A stretch of 64,000 nt of DNA from Dasypus novemcinctus (taxonomy: Eukaryota > Chordata > Mammalia > Cingulata > Dasypodidae): the NCBI RefSeq assembly GCF_030445035.2, contig NC_080704.1, forward strand, positions 27,818,499-27,882,498. Direction: 5' to 3'. Under the pieces are notes generated by a model. It made no database searches. It worked only from the letters and a program-made list of their open reading frames with translations, and was not told the origin of the DNA. The translations under genes and the position numbers were made by a program. Position 1 is the first letter of the stretch; every line of letters begins with the position of its first letter. This document shows, one piece after another, positions 1 through 11,900 of this stretch.

Positions 1-600
1 CAGGTCCTGAGCCTCAACAGACTCCAGCACCTACAATCTGATCTATTGGACTTACCACACTCAGCTAAGATGGAGTTGAAGAAGGACAACCACCACACCA
101 TGGAGCCTAGAGTGATTACAACTGAAAGTGGGAGGATTGCATCCAGCATCCATGTGGAATCTGAGCCTCCTCTTGACATAGAGGTGCAATGGACACAACC
201 AATCCAATGTCCACAGAGAAGAGGTGGCATTGGATTGGGAAAAGTGGACATGGTGGCTGATGGGTATGGGGAAAGGCAGGAAGAGATGAGAGGTGGAGGC
301 GTCTTTGGGACATGGAGCTGCCCTGGATGGTGCTTCAGAGGCAATCACCGGACATTGTAAATCCTCACAGGGCCCACTGGATGGAATGGAGGAGAGTATG
401 GGCCATGATGTGGACCATTGACTATGAGGTGCAGAGGTGCCCAAAGATGTACTTACCAAATCCAATGGATGTGTCATGATGATGGGAACGAGTGTTGCTG
501 GGGGGGGGGAGAGGTGGGGTGGGGGGGTGGGGTTGAATGGGACCTCACATATATATTTTTAATGTAATATTATTACAAAGTCAATAAAAAAAATAAAAAA
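1..600 (+). mobile_element. Young L1 3' end (3' UTR and A-rich tail)
   Basis: The last ~75 bases before the tail (about 517-590) are nearly identical to a separate short copy at 45472-45550, and both end in AATAAA plus poly-A. That marks this as the 3' terminus of a recently active LINE. A G-rich tract (about 500-530) precedes the end, as is common in L1 3' UTRs. The element begins left of the window. The 104-residue open frame at 46-360 is within the 3' UTR and is not a gene. Confidence 0.75.
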
Positions 601-659
601 ATAAATAATAGTAAGTTTTAAAATTTAATAAATTTTTATTTTCCTTAAATCAAAAAAAA

Positions 660-785
660 AAAAAGGAAATGGGCCACAGAAAGGCTGTGACTTGTCTGAG
701 GTTACACAGCTAGTTGATGACAGAACCAAGCTTAGGATCAGGTGATCTGAGTGCTGGCCCAGCACAGTTTTCACTATACCTGCCC
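660..785 (+). repeat. MIR SINE fragment
   Basis: Contains the MIR-core wording 'tgtctgaggttacacagcta' and the following 'gacagaaccaagcttaggatc' equivalent, as in the 3' half of ancient MIR elements. Confidence 0.7.
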
Positions 786-1670
786 TTTCATACTACTCCC
801 AACTTATAGGACTTTGCCACCTTTTGGAGAAGCATCAATAAAATTTGGTCCATGAAAGTTCAAGTAATCAAATCAACAGAATGCATAGATTTAAAGTTAC
901 ATTTTGTGCAGCAGAAAACGAAGGCGTGAAAGAGGTGATTTGCAAGCTCAGAAAGAATAGCAGTGCTTTGTTGCTTAGGTTGGGAAGCACTCCCTCTCAC
1001 CAAATCAAACTTCCTGCTCACAGACTACCACAACGGCCAGCAATTAAACACCACCTCTGGGTGGCACCTGAGAAAATCATTGGATGAACTGCAGGCCACA
1101 GAGATCCTCCTTCTCTGCCCATGCACACCAGGAGCTGGTAAAGCTCCCGGTTCAAGTGGCTGTTAGTATGTCTTTTTTTTTGGTTTTACTTTGAATGGAA
1201 AATACATAGTCGTCTCCGTACCACCACCAACCTGATCGAGATGGACTTGAAAATCTGCACATTCCAGAAGACCACTGGAAGTCTCTGAGTAGATGCATTT
1301 CTTTTCTTTACATCCAGAGAGTAGAGATGCAACTGTTTTATGAAGCAAAGAACTGGATGCATGAATGCCTGATCAAGGCACTCAAGCTAAATAGCTACAC
1401 ACCAAAACCTCATTCAGTGAGAAAACCAGTCCAATCAGACCAAAGGATTGGCTTCCAGTTACATTTTCACCTTTCCTTAAAGAACATTCTACCTTTAATT
1501 TTAGGTGAGGTTGACACATTGCCAAATATAAAGCCAAAAGTCGGCGGAAAGGCTTAAAACAAGTAGTATCTCATACATTCACATTAGGAAATAGAGGTCA
1601 TATGCCGAGCCCTGAGTTCAGATTCACTCTTACAAAGGCAAATACTCCACATGGTGTACGGACAGAATCC
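786..1670. other. Upstream flank, nothing recognised
   Basis: AT-balanced, unique-looking sequence. Only short open frames occur (for example 1327-1557), without resemblance to a protein I know and without a CpG island. No repeat family was recognised. Confidence 0.5.
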
Positions 1671-1674
1671 TCTT

Positions 1675-2300
1675 TAGAGGTGGTGGTTGTGGTGGTTGTG
1701 AAGCAGGAAACAGAGTCGGGGAGTTTCCGACTAATCCTGTCCTATGGTGGTGGCGGGGCATGAGAGTGTCAATGACTTTACATTTAATCGATCCAACGCT
1801 GTGAGTGCTTGTGTGTGTGTGTCACAAGAGTCAGTGGCCTTAGAATCGACCCTGCTCAACGGCGATAGTGTTGGGGACATGATAAAGAGGTAATGACCTT
1901 CCAATTAGTCCTGTCTAAAGGTGATAGGGTAGCGCGGGGGCCGGGGGACACAGGGGGCCACGCAACAGAGAGGCACTGTGACTTCGGGATGAAGCCAGAG
2001 CAAAGGTGTTGACGCAGGGGGTGGCGGAGGGGGGCGGAGAGAGCACCGCAGCTACGAAACAGAGAGCCGGTGATCTAACAATCGTGTCGCAACGTGTCGG
2101 CGCGGGACGGTGGCGGGGGTGGGGCCGCGTGGGGGAGAAGGGCGCCCGCCGAGCAGAGGCAGTGGCCTGACAATCCAGCCGACCCCAAGGCGGCGGGGGG
2201 TGGGGGTGGGGCATGAAACCGAGTCGGTGAGTTTCCATTTCATCCCGTCCCGGGGTGGGGGTAGCGGCGGTGGGGCAGGAAACAGCCAACAGAATTCAGT
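1675..2300. repeat. GC-rich degenerate tandem repeat abutting the promoter
   Basis: A core resembling GAGTCnGTGAnnTTCCAnTTAATCCTGTC recurs at about 1711, 1765, 1827, 1886, 1966, 2060, 2154 and 2217. Copies are separated by G-rich linkers such as ggtggtggcggggca. Spacing is 54-94 bp and copies are strongly diverged. A short TG run lies at about 1808-1822. The array stops about 100 bp before the CpG island proper. Confidence 0.6.
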
Positions 2301-2561
2301 ACGAACTAGAACATGAAAATTCAAGCGTCAAGATACGAAGAACACCCTGAAGTGCAACCGTCGGCGGCTCGCAGCGAAGGCCTCGGGAAGAGGTGCCTCG
2401 GCGGGCGAAGGGCCCTGCGCGGCGCTCAGGCTCCGATTCCGGGCGTGGGCTCCGGGCCCGTCCGCACCTAGGCCCCCCTCGCGCGCGCGGAAGCCCCACG
2501 GAAAGAGGCAGGCGGGCGGTCACCGCGCCGCGCCGGGACCCGGGACAGGCCGGGCGGCGGC

Positions 2562-2590
2562 GGCCAATCAGCGGCCAATCAGCGGCCAGC
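2562..2590 (+). promoter_or_regulatory. Tandem CCAAT boxes, 11 bp apart
   Basis: The 11-bp word cggccaatcag occurs twice in a row, followed by a partial third copy (cggccag). CCAAT cores are at 2564-2568 and 2575-2579, about one helical turn apart, each in the CCAATCAG context typical of NF-Y sites. They sit about 300 bp before the ATG. Confidence 0.75.
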
Positions 2591-2654
2591 GCGTGCGGAC
2601 GGCCGCGCGCCCTTCGCGCCCTTCGGCGGCCCCGGCTCCCCTCGCGCGTCGCGT

Positions 2655-2659
2655 ACGTG
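2655..2659 (+). promoter_or_regulatory. Candidate hypoxia-response core
   Basis: TACGTGC contains the ACGTG core used by HIF. A second ACGTG lies at 2785-2789 and GCGTG cores are nearby. PDK3 is an established hypoxia-induced gene, but such 5-mers are common by chance in a CpG island. Confidence 0.35.
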
Positions 2660-2671
2660 CGGCGGCTGGCT

Positions 2672-2688
2672 CCGCCCCCTGGGCGGGG
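2672..2688. promoter_or_regulatory. Facing GC boxes
   Basis: CCGCCCC at 2672-2678 and GGGCGGGG at 2681-2688, an inverted pair of Sp1/KLF-type GC boxes about 190 bp before the ATG. Binding is inferred from motif only. Confidence 0.6.
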
Positions 2689-2871
2689 CCTGGGAAAGCC
2701 GCGGGCGGCCGGCGGCGGCCCGGGAGCTGCTGCGGCGGCTGCACCCGCGGGGCCGAGGCGGAGGCCGGGCTGCGCGCCTGGCGGACGTGGCCGACCCGCG
2801 CCCCCTCGGCTGCGTGGACCTTTGCGGCCGGCCCGGGCGTCCCGGCGGGCCTGTGAGCCGCCCCGGCGAGG

Positions 2872-2977
2872 ATGCGGCTGTTCCAGTGGCTGCTCAAGCA
2901 GCCCGTGCCCAAGCAGATCGAGCGCTACTCGCGCTTCTCGCCGTCGCCGCTCTCCATCAAACAGTTCCTGGACTTCG
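2872..2977 (+). CDS. PDK3: PDK3 exon 1 (coding part)
   Basis: Codons 1-35 plus the first base of codon 36; ends at a gtgagt donor (phase 1). It encodes the N-terminal segment, with Gln at residue 5 where I recall Arg in human. The exon lies inside the CpG island. The ATG context is AGGATGC: good at -3 (A), weak at +4 (C). An in-frame TGA 18 nt upstream fixes this as the first possible start. Confidence 0.97.
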
Positions 2978-5900
2978 GTGAGTACCGGGGCCGCGGGGCA
3001 GGCCGGCCGTGACGCGGGGCCAAGTCCGTGGGAAAGGCGGGCGGGGCTCGGGGATGCGGGGGGTGGGGGGGACGCTCCCGGGGGCTCGGGTTGCGGGGCG
3101 CGGAGGGGCAGGGGCTGGCACCCGCACACCTGGCCGGGGGCGGAACTGGAGCACCGTCCCAGACCACCCCTATCCCGGGCGGGACTCCCCAAACGTGCCT
3201 TCGTTGGCTCCAGTGGACCTGACACAAACATCCCGGCCCTTGAAACTTCGCAGCGGCATGTGAGTGGCTTCTTCATGTTTTCGTGGTTCGGTCGTTTTGG
3301 TTGGGTAAGAGCTGTTTAGAAACGCCTGGAGGTCGAAATGAATTATGCAATGACGTTTTGTCCCTTCTCTGAGGTGCCTGCTGGGTGACCGGAGCGGCGG
3401 GGCTGGAACGGTTGTCCTCATCTTGTTAGGTTAAAAAACTGTTAAGAGGCCTGGACTGCGAACGCCTTAGATGCCGCGGAGGAGCGGACGCGTGGGCTTG
3501 CACCGTCAGCGCAGGGTCTAGCACAGCCCCGGTCCGGATGCCAGCCCTGTCGCCGTTGCCTCGCGTTTGGTGCACCACCCACCTTCTCCCCTGGCGGGTG
3601 GGCTGGTGGGTAACTCCCACCGATTGAGGTGGGAGCGCAGGCCACCCGACCCTGAGCTGCCCGAGGCCTAACGCCGGTGGGAAGAGACCCCACCACCTCA
3701 CGTTTAGCAGACCCTGTTTCCCCGAGTGGGGCGGATACTCGCGTTGCTGAACGCGAGCGGGAGCGAGTTGTGAAAACCCCTGAGAAAGCGCACACCCAGG
3801 TCTCAGACTGGAGCTCGGCATCCCGGAGGACAAATCGCACCCAGCAGCAAAGATGGTCTAAGATCCCAAGGGAAGGAACAGAAGGGGGGGGTGCCCGATT
3901 CTTATATGGATTTATATAAATATCAAGGGATGCCATTAACCTGTCAACTGGGCACAAAAACTCTTTTAAGTGTGGAGTAGGTAGACTGTTTGGGGAAGAC
4001 CAGATAGGCAAAATGTGATGTCTGTGCTTTCAAAAACTAGCAAACAAAAAGTGAAGGAAAAAAAAAAAAAACTAGGGCTGGGAAGAGAGTAAAGACCAAA
4101 TTCACTTTTAAGGAACCAGTTTGCCAGAGAAAGACGATGAAAGAGATCAAATTTAATGAGAGGTGGATCTTTGCATCTTAAACTTCACTCCCAAAAGCTT
4201 TTCAGTACTTTTACTCTACCATTACTGGCAACTTGTGTGAGGGCAGCTCCTGGCTTCGAAGTTGAGAAAGAAAATGTGCAGTTGCTATAAATAGGCAGGC
4301 ATGCTTTCCATCTCTAATTTACAGTTTTGGAGAAGATTCTGAAGGTACCAACTTTTCATTAGGGTAAACTGAGACAGGTTATTTGACAAGAAAAAGAACC
4401 CAGAAACTTTTGATTCCTTCCTTCCACCCTCAAAATTGAACTCATAGCTCTAATAGCTTGGCCAAATTTTGGGTTAATTTAATTCTATAGCAGCTAGTAT
4501 CTATCCATGTTAATAGGTGTCTTGGCAAGAATGTTATTTGAGTACGAAAACCACAGCAGGAGATAATGTTATCATGGAAAACCTATGGGATCAGTATCTG
4601 GAAACAAGTGTTCTAATTCTGGCTCTGCCACTAACTCATGGTGTGACCTTGGACAAGTGACTTAACCTCACTGGGGCTAATTTTTCTCATGAGTAAAATG
4701 TGTTGAATGTATCTGGTCATCTCTAACATACAGCTCCAAAACTATATGATTGTAATTTCAAAGGAAATGGGATGAGCTTTTTTGTCGTTGATTTTTTAAG
4801 TGACCAAATCTTTTGATGGGTTATTTCCAGTAAAAGGCTCCTGACCTATTTTGGGAGGGGTGGCAGGATATGTTCATCTAGGATAATGGCAGAAGCATAA
4901 ATTTAAGTGTTTTCCTTATAAGGAAGGTCATAGAAGAGCTACATATAATTACAGTGGAATTTGCTAGGAATCACAAGCCTGGTTTGTAACCCATTAATCA
5001 GGTGGCAATCAGCCTATCTTTAATGACATGAAAACTAAAACAGGGAAATTGTCACGCAAAGGTCATCTCTACCTCTCCCTTTCTCTTAGTTCTTTTAGCT
5101 TGAGAGGAAATTCTGTTTTGGCAACTGATGTGGGAGTTTGAGAATGGAAGTGGGGATATTTTTAGGGTGAGGGGGAAGAGGAGTAAAGAGGCAGCATGCC
5201 CCTTTATGAGAGAACGCTGCGGGGGAGCGGGGGGAGGGGGGGGGATGGCCAACGCCGATGCTTAAAAGACCAGGTGGGGAGCAGCAGCAGAATGAGTCAG
5301 TGAAGCTGGGCCAGGTAGGGCCGTGGCAAATCCCCCGGTGTAGGAGAGGTACCCACTCCTCAGTTGCAGCCGATTGGCACAATTTGATGTTTTAAAAGAC
5401 CTGTGGCTCAAACAAAATAGATGGAGGAACTACGTTGACCCACAGGCTGCCAGTTTATGAACTTTATGACTTTCTCCCTGGCTGCTTTACAAACGGATAT
5501 AAATTTTCCACTAGAGTTAACTCAATAGCGACCTAAAAAAAAAGACAGACAGAATATTTTTTATGTTTATAGTATTGGTTATAACGATATTAACAAATCG
5601 TTAGTTTCTGTGGCCACGGAAATAGCTTCATTACACTAATGGTATCCCACTTAAGTAAATCAGGAGATTTTTTTTCCTCTTGGTTTAGAGTGAGGGATAA
5701 AACTGATAAGTTACTTCAGGAGCAGTGATTTTATTTTATTGACCTTGGTGCTATTGACGTTATGTGGCCCAGATAATTCTTTGTTGTGGGAGACCGTCCT
5801 ATGCATTTTAGGATGTTTAGCAGCATGCCTGACCTTTGCCTGCTAGATGCCAGTAGTACGTCACTCCCTAGTTGTGACAACCAAACATGTCAGCAGTCAT

Positions 5901-8900
5901 TGCCAAATGCCCCCTTTGGGGCAAAATCACCCCCTGTTAAGAACCAGTGTTTTAAAGGATTTAGATGAGTGATTTTCATGCCTGGGCCCTATTCCCGGAA
6001 TTTCTGATGTAAACGGTCTGGGTTGGGGTACAGGGTATCGGTATTTTTTGAAGATCCCCAGGTATTCTAAAGCAGCATAACCAGGGTTGAAAACCCTTAA
6101 TTTGATGATCTTCTGAATCTAGAGTATGCTTCCTCTCTCTACTGTGCAGTATTCCTTATACCCTTTAAAATAGTTTCGTGAACTCGATACTTATTTGAAA
6201 TATAGCCTTCCACAGAGGGAATAGTAAGTATTCTCAATGGAGTATTAGTTTATAATGTTAATAGTGAGTGCCAAAGGGTCAGATTTTTTAAAAATTCTAT
6301 ATATATATATATTTTTTTTTCGTCTGAGATTAGTCAGGTAGTTCAAAATTCAAAAAGTACAAAAGAACAGCAAAAAGCCTGCTTCCTATTTCTGTCCACT
6401 AGTTTTTTTTTTCTTCATTAGCTTATTTTACCTTTGTACCTCCCTTTTTAAACTTTGCTACCTTAGGGAGCTTTCCATTTCTTTACCTGCAGGATTTCCT
6501 TTTTTATTTTATGGTTCCTGATAATTTGGCTATATGGGCATACTATAATTTATTAGCCAATTTCCCATTGATAGACAGCAGGTTGTTTCCAGTCTTTGCT
6601 ATTACAACCTTTGCTACAGTACATTATTGTGTGCATTTTCATTTTCATGCATATGTGAATGTATATATGAAAAAATTCCTAAATGTAGTTTTACTACATC
6701 ACAGGGTATGTGCATTTGTAATTGTGATAAATATTATTGAATTGCTTTCCGTAGAGGTTGCCTGTTTACCCTCTCACTAGACGTTTTTGAGAGCGCCTCC
6801 ACTTAACACTATTGTCAGACTTTTGATGGGTGAAAAATGGTATCTAGATAAAATTTTCTTCTCCTTTTCAGTGAACATTTTTTAAAATTTTAGCTTTTTT
6901 TTATGGAGAATTTTAAAAATACACAGAAGTAGAGAGGATAGTATGATGGACCCCAGGGTTCATTGTATTGACATCCGTGTGATAATTGTATGTCTGTGCA
7001 GCATTTGTTAGGTTTTCTTATCAGTATTGTAGTTTCATAAAATTAAATATTTCCTTTTGCTAAGACCAGTTAATCTTGTGAATTATCTTGTTCTTTAAAG
7101 GTTTGGTAGATCCCCCTATGAAACCTTTTGGGAATATTGCTCTTTGACAGCTTTCTCTATTCTGTGTTATCAATCTGTATAGATTTTCTGTTTCTTTTAG
7201 AGTCTGTTTTGAAATATTTTTCTAGGAAATTACCCTAATCATTGAGTTTTTAAGGTCAATTTGCGTAGCTGAGTTAGTAGTTTCTTACCAGTCTTAATTT
7301 CCTTTGTGGTTATTTCCCTTTTCTTTTTTAAATTTGTGCTCCCTTCTCCCCGTTGACGAGCTAAGCTGATGGTTTAATGGTTGGATTTGTTTATTAGATT
7401 TATGACTTTTTTTTTCTAGTTCACTAATGTCTACTTTTACTATTCCCTTTGATCTTCACAGATTTATTTATTTAAACTTTTAATTTTGAAATACTTCCAA
7501 ACGTGCAAGACAGGTAGAAAAATAATACAAACTCTGTATAGAGAACTCCTACTACCCCTTTCTCCCCAGCTACCAAGATCCATTTTCCCACATTTGCCAT
7601 ATCATTTGATCTACTGATCCATCTTTCTGTCCATCTGTCTGAGTAGCTATCCATTGTCAGAACACTTGAGTGTAGGTTGTATACATCATGCTTCTGGAAT
7701 ACATAATACTGCCATGTACCTTTCCTAAGAACAAGGTTATTCACTTATGTATTCACCTTAAGTGCAGTTATCAAGTTCAAGAACTTGAACATTGATATAA
7801 AGCTTACTGTCTATATTCCAATATTTAAAATGTACTTCAGTAATGTCCTTTTCAGCCCTCTCTCCTCCCTTGTTAGATGTTGTCCAGGATCGTGTATTGC
7901 CTTTAATTGTCATTGTCTCTTTAGTTGCGCCTCGTTTATTTTGTTCTTCAAGTTTTTTAATTGGATACTTAATTTTTCTTCTTTTTTTTTCCGTTCAGTA
8001 TTTAAGGCTACAGCTATTCCGCTGAGCACTGCTTTAGCAGCCCATATGTAGTATTTGATCCTTTTTACCCCAGCTCTTCTGCATCTTCAGGTTTTTATTC
8101 TTCTGTGAAGAATAACTGAGTTATCTGAGTTTTAAATTTTTCAGTGTAGGTGTTTAATGCATTTTGATTTGATTTATGTCCAGTTTTGTTGTATCGTGAC
8201 TGGAGAATGTTGTCTGAATTATTATTTTTTAAATTGATGTATTCTTTGTAGTGCCCTATATGGCCATTTCCTGTGACTGTTGCATGGGCTGCAAAAGAGG
8301 ATATATGCTCTCTTCTCATGTTACAGTTAGATATATCAGATCTAATTGGTATTTAGATTTTCTATACCATTACCTTTTTTTAATCTACTTGACACCTCTT
8401 AGCATTATAGTGTCACCTGTTTGCTCGTTTAATGCTTTTTGCCCTGATTCAACCCTTACTTGATATTAAGATCTAGATCCCTGTTTTCTTCTTTGCATTT
8501 GCTGCTGTAGCATTGCCATCCTTTTATTTTCAGGCTTTCTAAAGCAATTTAAGTATGTCTGCAAATATGGTATAAAGTTAGTGTATTGGTGTCTGAGCTG
8601 CTACAACAAATACCATTTGTTGTAGCAGCTTAACAGCAGAAATGTATTGGCTCATGGTTTCAGAAGGCTTGCTTCCTTCCAGGGTCTTATCTTCTGGCTG
8701 GCAGGCAATATTTGGAATTCCTAGTCTTGTCTGGCATAGGCCAACGCATCTTCAGAGTGGCATCTTCACCCTTCTCTTCCCTGTTCTGTTGACTTCCAGC
8801 TTCTGACTGCTTCCGCCATAGCCTCTTTCTGTATCCAGTTTCCTTTGTTTATAAACCATATCGGATTAAGGCCCGACCTCATTCGGTGTGGGCACACCTT

Positions 8901-11900
8901 AACTAATAACATCTTCAAAGGTCCTTATTACAAATGGGTTCGCCCTCACAGGACCAGGGGTTGGGAGCTGAACATGCCTTTTGTGGGGGACATGATTCAA
9001 TCCCTGACAATTGGGTTTCTCTTTGCAAATCAGTCTTTTTCTTTTATGTGATAAATTGAACCTATTTATATTTATTGATAATGTCAGTTCTGTCATCATC
9101 TGTAAGGATGAACATCTGTAATTTTATTTTTGTTTTTATTCTAATACCTTAACATTTTCTACCCTATTGTATGTTTGCTTTGTTTTTATATTTCTTTTAA
9201 TAATTAGGTTTGAATTTTTTGTTCCAGTGGTTATCTTTATAATTATTACTTTTCTTTAGACTTTCTTTCTCTAGTATGTACCTTTTGAGCACTTGAAATA
9301 TGGCTAATGTGACTGCAAAACTGAATTGATTTGATTTAAATTTAAAACCAATACTCGATTCAGTTTATAGGGGAACTTCTAAGTATGTTTAGAAAAATGT
9401 GGGTATGTAAATTTACCTTACCAACTGTAAGTCTTATGAAATCTAATTACATCACTTATTTCTGATGTAGATCTAGCTTCCAAATGGAGACATGCTATAA
9501 GCATAAATTGCACACTGGATTGGGAAGACTTAGTATAAAAAAGGAGTAAAATATCTTAATGCTTTTTAATATTGATTACATGCTGAAATAATAGCATTTT
9601 GGATATGTTGGGGTAAATAAAATGTCAAAATTAGTTTTACCTGTTTCTTTTTCATGTTGATTTGGCTACTAAATTTTTAAATATTGTTTATGTGGATTGT
9701 ATTATGTTTCTATTGGAGTGTGCAGCTTTAAATAGTATAGACATTAATTCCGTACTAGGGGCAATGAAAACATCACCTTTCAATGTTCAGAATAAATATT
9801 TGTTGATTTATTTTTATTTCTTAATATAATTTTTACATGTCTTGCTCCATTTTTTTCTGTAGACCTATTATTCCTTTTTTTAAAACCAATTTATTGCCCT
9901 TGAATGGAGTTAATATTCTGGTGGCTCCTTGTATTTTTTTTTACAAAATTTTTGAGTTTTTTCTCTTGAGTAGTTGTTATGAATTGAAATTTTTCAGAGT
10001 GATATAAGGGAGGGAGAATTGGAGTATTATTAGATAAAGTAAAGATAGAATCTTTTAAATGTTGAATAAATTGGTAGGAAATTATTCATATTTTCATTTG
10101 GCCTTGATTTTCATCTTTCAGTCTTACTCTCTTTAATTCTGGCTCCTCTATTAGCCACTTTAATCCCCACCCCTGCAGACTTAACTTCCCATTTCTTTTA
10201 TTTCCCAGCTACTTTGTGCTTTACCTTTGCGCAGCTGCAGTTGTATTAAAGTATTTGGCCCTGCCTCCTTTTATTTTATTCCAAATTGTTTCTTTCCAGA
10301 GGTCAGTGCTTGCCTCTTCTTTGAAACCTCCCTCAGCTTCCTCAGCTTAGCTTGATGCTCTCTGTGCAGAGTGGGGACTCCATAAATGTTGATGGCCGAT
10401 GGTATGCCTGACTCCACGTAAAGGCTATTAGACATTATGGCAGTTCTGTCAGTTGTTAAAGAAGTCTAAACTACCATAAATGTCCTCACATTTAAATACA
10501 GCGTCTTCCAAATAAACTCACCAGGAAGCAGGTTGTCTGACATCCATGCTGCCTTTTCACAGACCCTCGTGTTTTGATTTCTACCATAATCAGGTTCTAT
10601 CTGTGAACTTTGGAGTCTTTAGCTATTACAAGGTAGCAGCCCCTTTCCCTGTTTTTACTATTCTTGAGGTTTAAGGGCCTAGCTGCCTTCTCTTTTCCTT
10701 TAGAAACTATCTTAAGTTTCCAGTACCCACTGAGAAATTGACTTTGGTTCCAAATGACTGCTCTTAGCAAAGTTTCATTTTTTTCAGTTATTTTGCTCCC
10801 TGAAGCCTGATTACCACTGGGGAGAATGATGATTTTGTTCCTGGAGAAAGTGAAAAGTTTTGTTTAAACCATGTTAGGGAAAAGGGGAAAACAATCACTT
10901 TCTGTTCCAAGTGTTTATTTTGTACCTTTAGGTATATACAGGACCCACCTTTCCTTTAGTAAGCAGTGCGGTTTGTCTGCTATATGGTGTTGCCAAGAAT
11001 TAGACTAACCCGTTTGCAGGCTAACAGCCAAGTATTCAGAATTAAAGGGGGAAAAGAACAACTGAGGTAAAGACAACTAATTTGGCTTGCTGCATCTTGA
11101 TCAGTATTGAAATTTAAAGAAAGAATTAAATTAGTCTTTTGGGCCTTTAAGATTTGATTGGACTGGATTTCAACGTAACCTGATTTATCAGGTCCTGGGG
11201 CTGCTCTGAGGCACTGAAGGTGTAGCTTCTGCTTCATTGTCATTGTAGCCCTTGCATATGTTTTGTGTGCTTTTGAAGGGGAGACCCAACCACACTTACT
11301 GATCTATTGATGACTGGATGGTTTTCTCCCATTACGTTTTTGGAAGATTGAACAGACCGTGGCAAGATTTGGGAAACCTTGGTTTTGTTACTGTGGGTAG
11401 GGAGTCAGAAAATACAATGGCTTCTTCACATTTTCCTTATATTGTATGGAAGGTCAATTATTTTACTTCTGCGATCATCTGCTTTCAGAGTCGGACACAT
11501 CCTTTTATTTTAGCAATACCATGGAACTCTATAGAGGGCTGGCTGCCTGTTTTACTTTATTGGAACACAGCCATGCCTCTTTGGTTACATATTGTCTATG
11601 GCCTGTCTCTCCACAACAGCAGGGACTAGTGGTTGCCCCAGAGATTGTGCAGCCTGCAAAGCCTAAAATATTCACCATCTGGCAGTTTACAGAAAGTTTG
11701 CTGACCCCTGGTCTAAGATGATTTAGTTCCCTGTTTAAAGAAGTGAGCCGTGATTGCTCTTAATTTGCAGATACATGATAAAAGCTCTGTTTCTCCTTTG
11801 TGGTAGCAACACTAAACCTTGGCTCTCCATAATGTTACTTTGGGAATAGCTAAAACTTTCCCAGATACTTGTAGTTTACCTGTAGAGTATAGGCCCCTGA

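Larger units (their letters stand above)
2340..3160 (+). promoter_or_regulatory. PDK3: CpG-island promoter and 5' UTR of PDK3
   Basis: A sharply GC- and CpG-rich stretch amid AT-rich DNA, running from just upstream of the leader across exon 1 into intron 1. No TATA box is evident. It holds tandem CCAAT boxes (2564-2579), facing GC boxes (2672-2688) and several RCGTG cores. The start site cannot be placed from sequence; the layout suggests it lies between about 2600 and 2800. No ATG occurs between 2600 and the start codon, so the leader lacks an upstream ORF there. Confidence 0.85.

Noticed and set aside
46..477. 104- and 138-residue open frames at the left edge
   Set aside because: They lie in an L1 3' UTR whose end is repeated at 45472-45550; no protein similarity.
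2296..3319. Long open frames on both strands across the CpG island (up to about 326 residues)
   Set aside because: They follow GC-rich composition, are mainly Arg/Pro/Ala/Gly, overlap PDK3 exon 1 in other frames and resemble no family.
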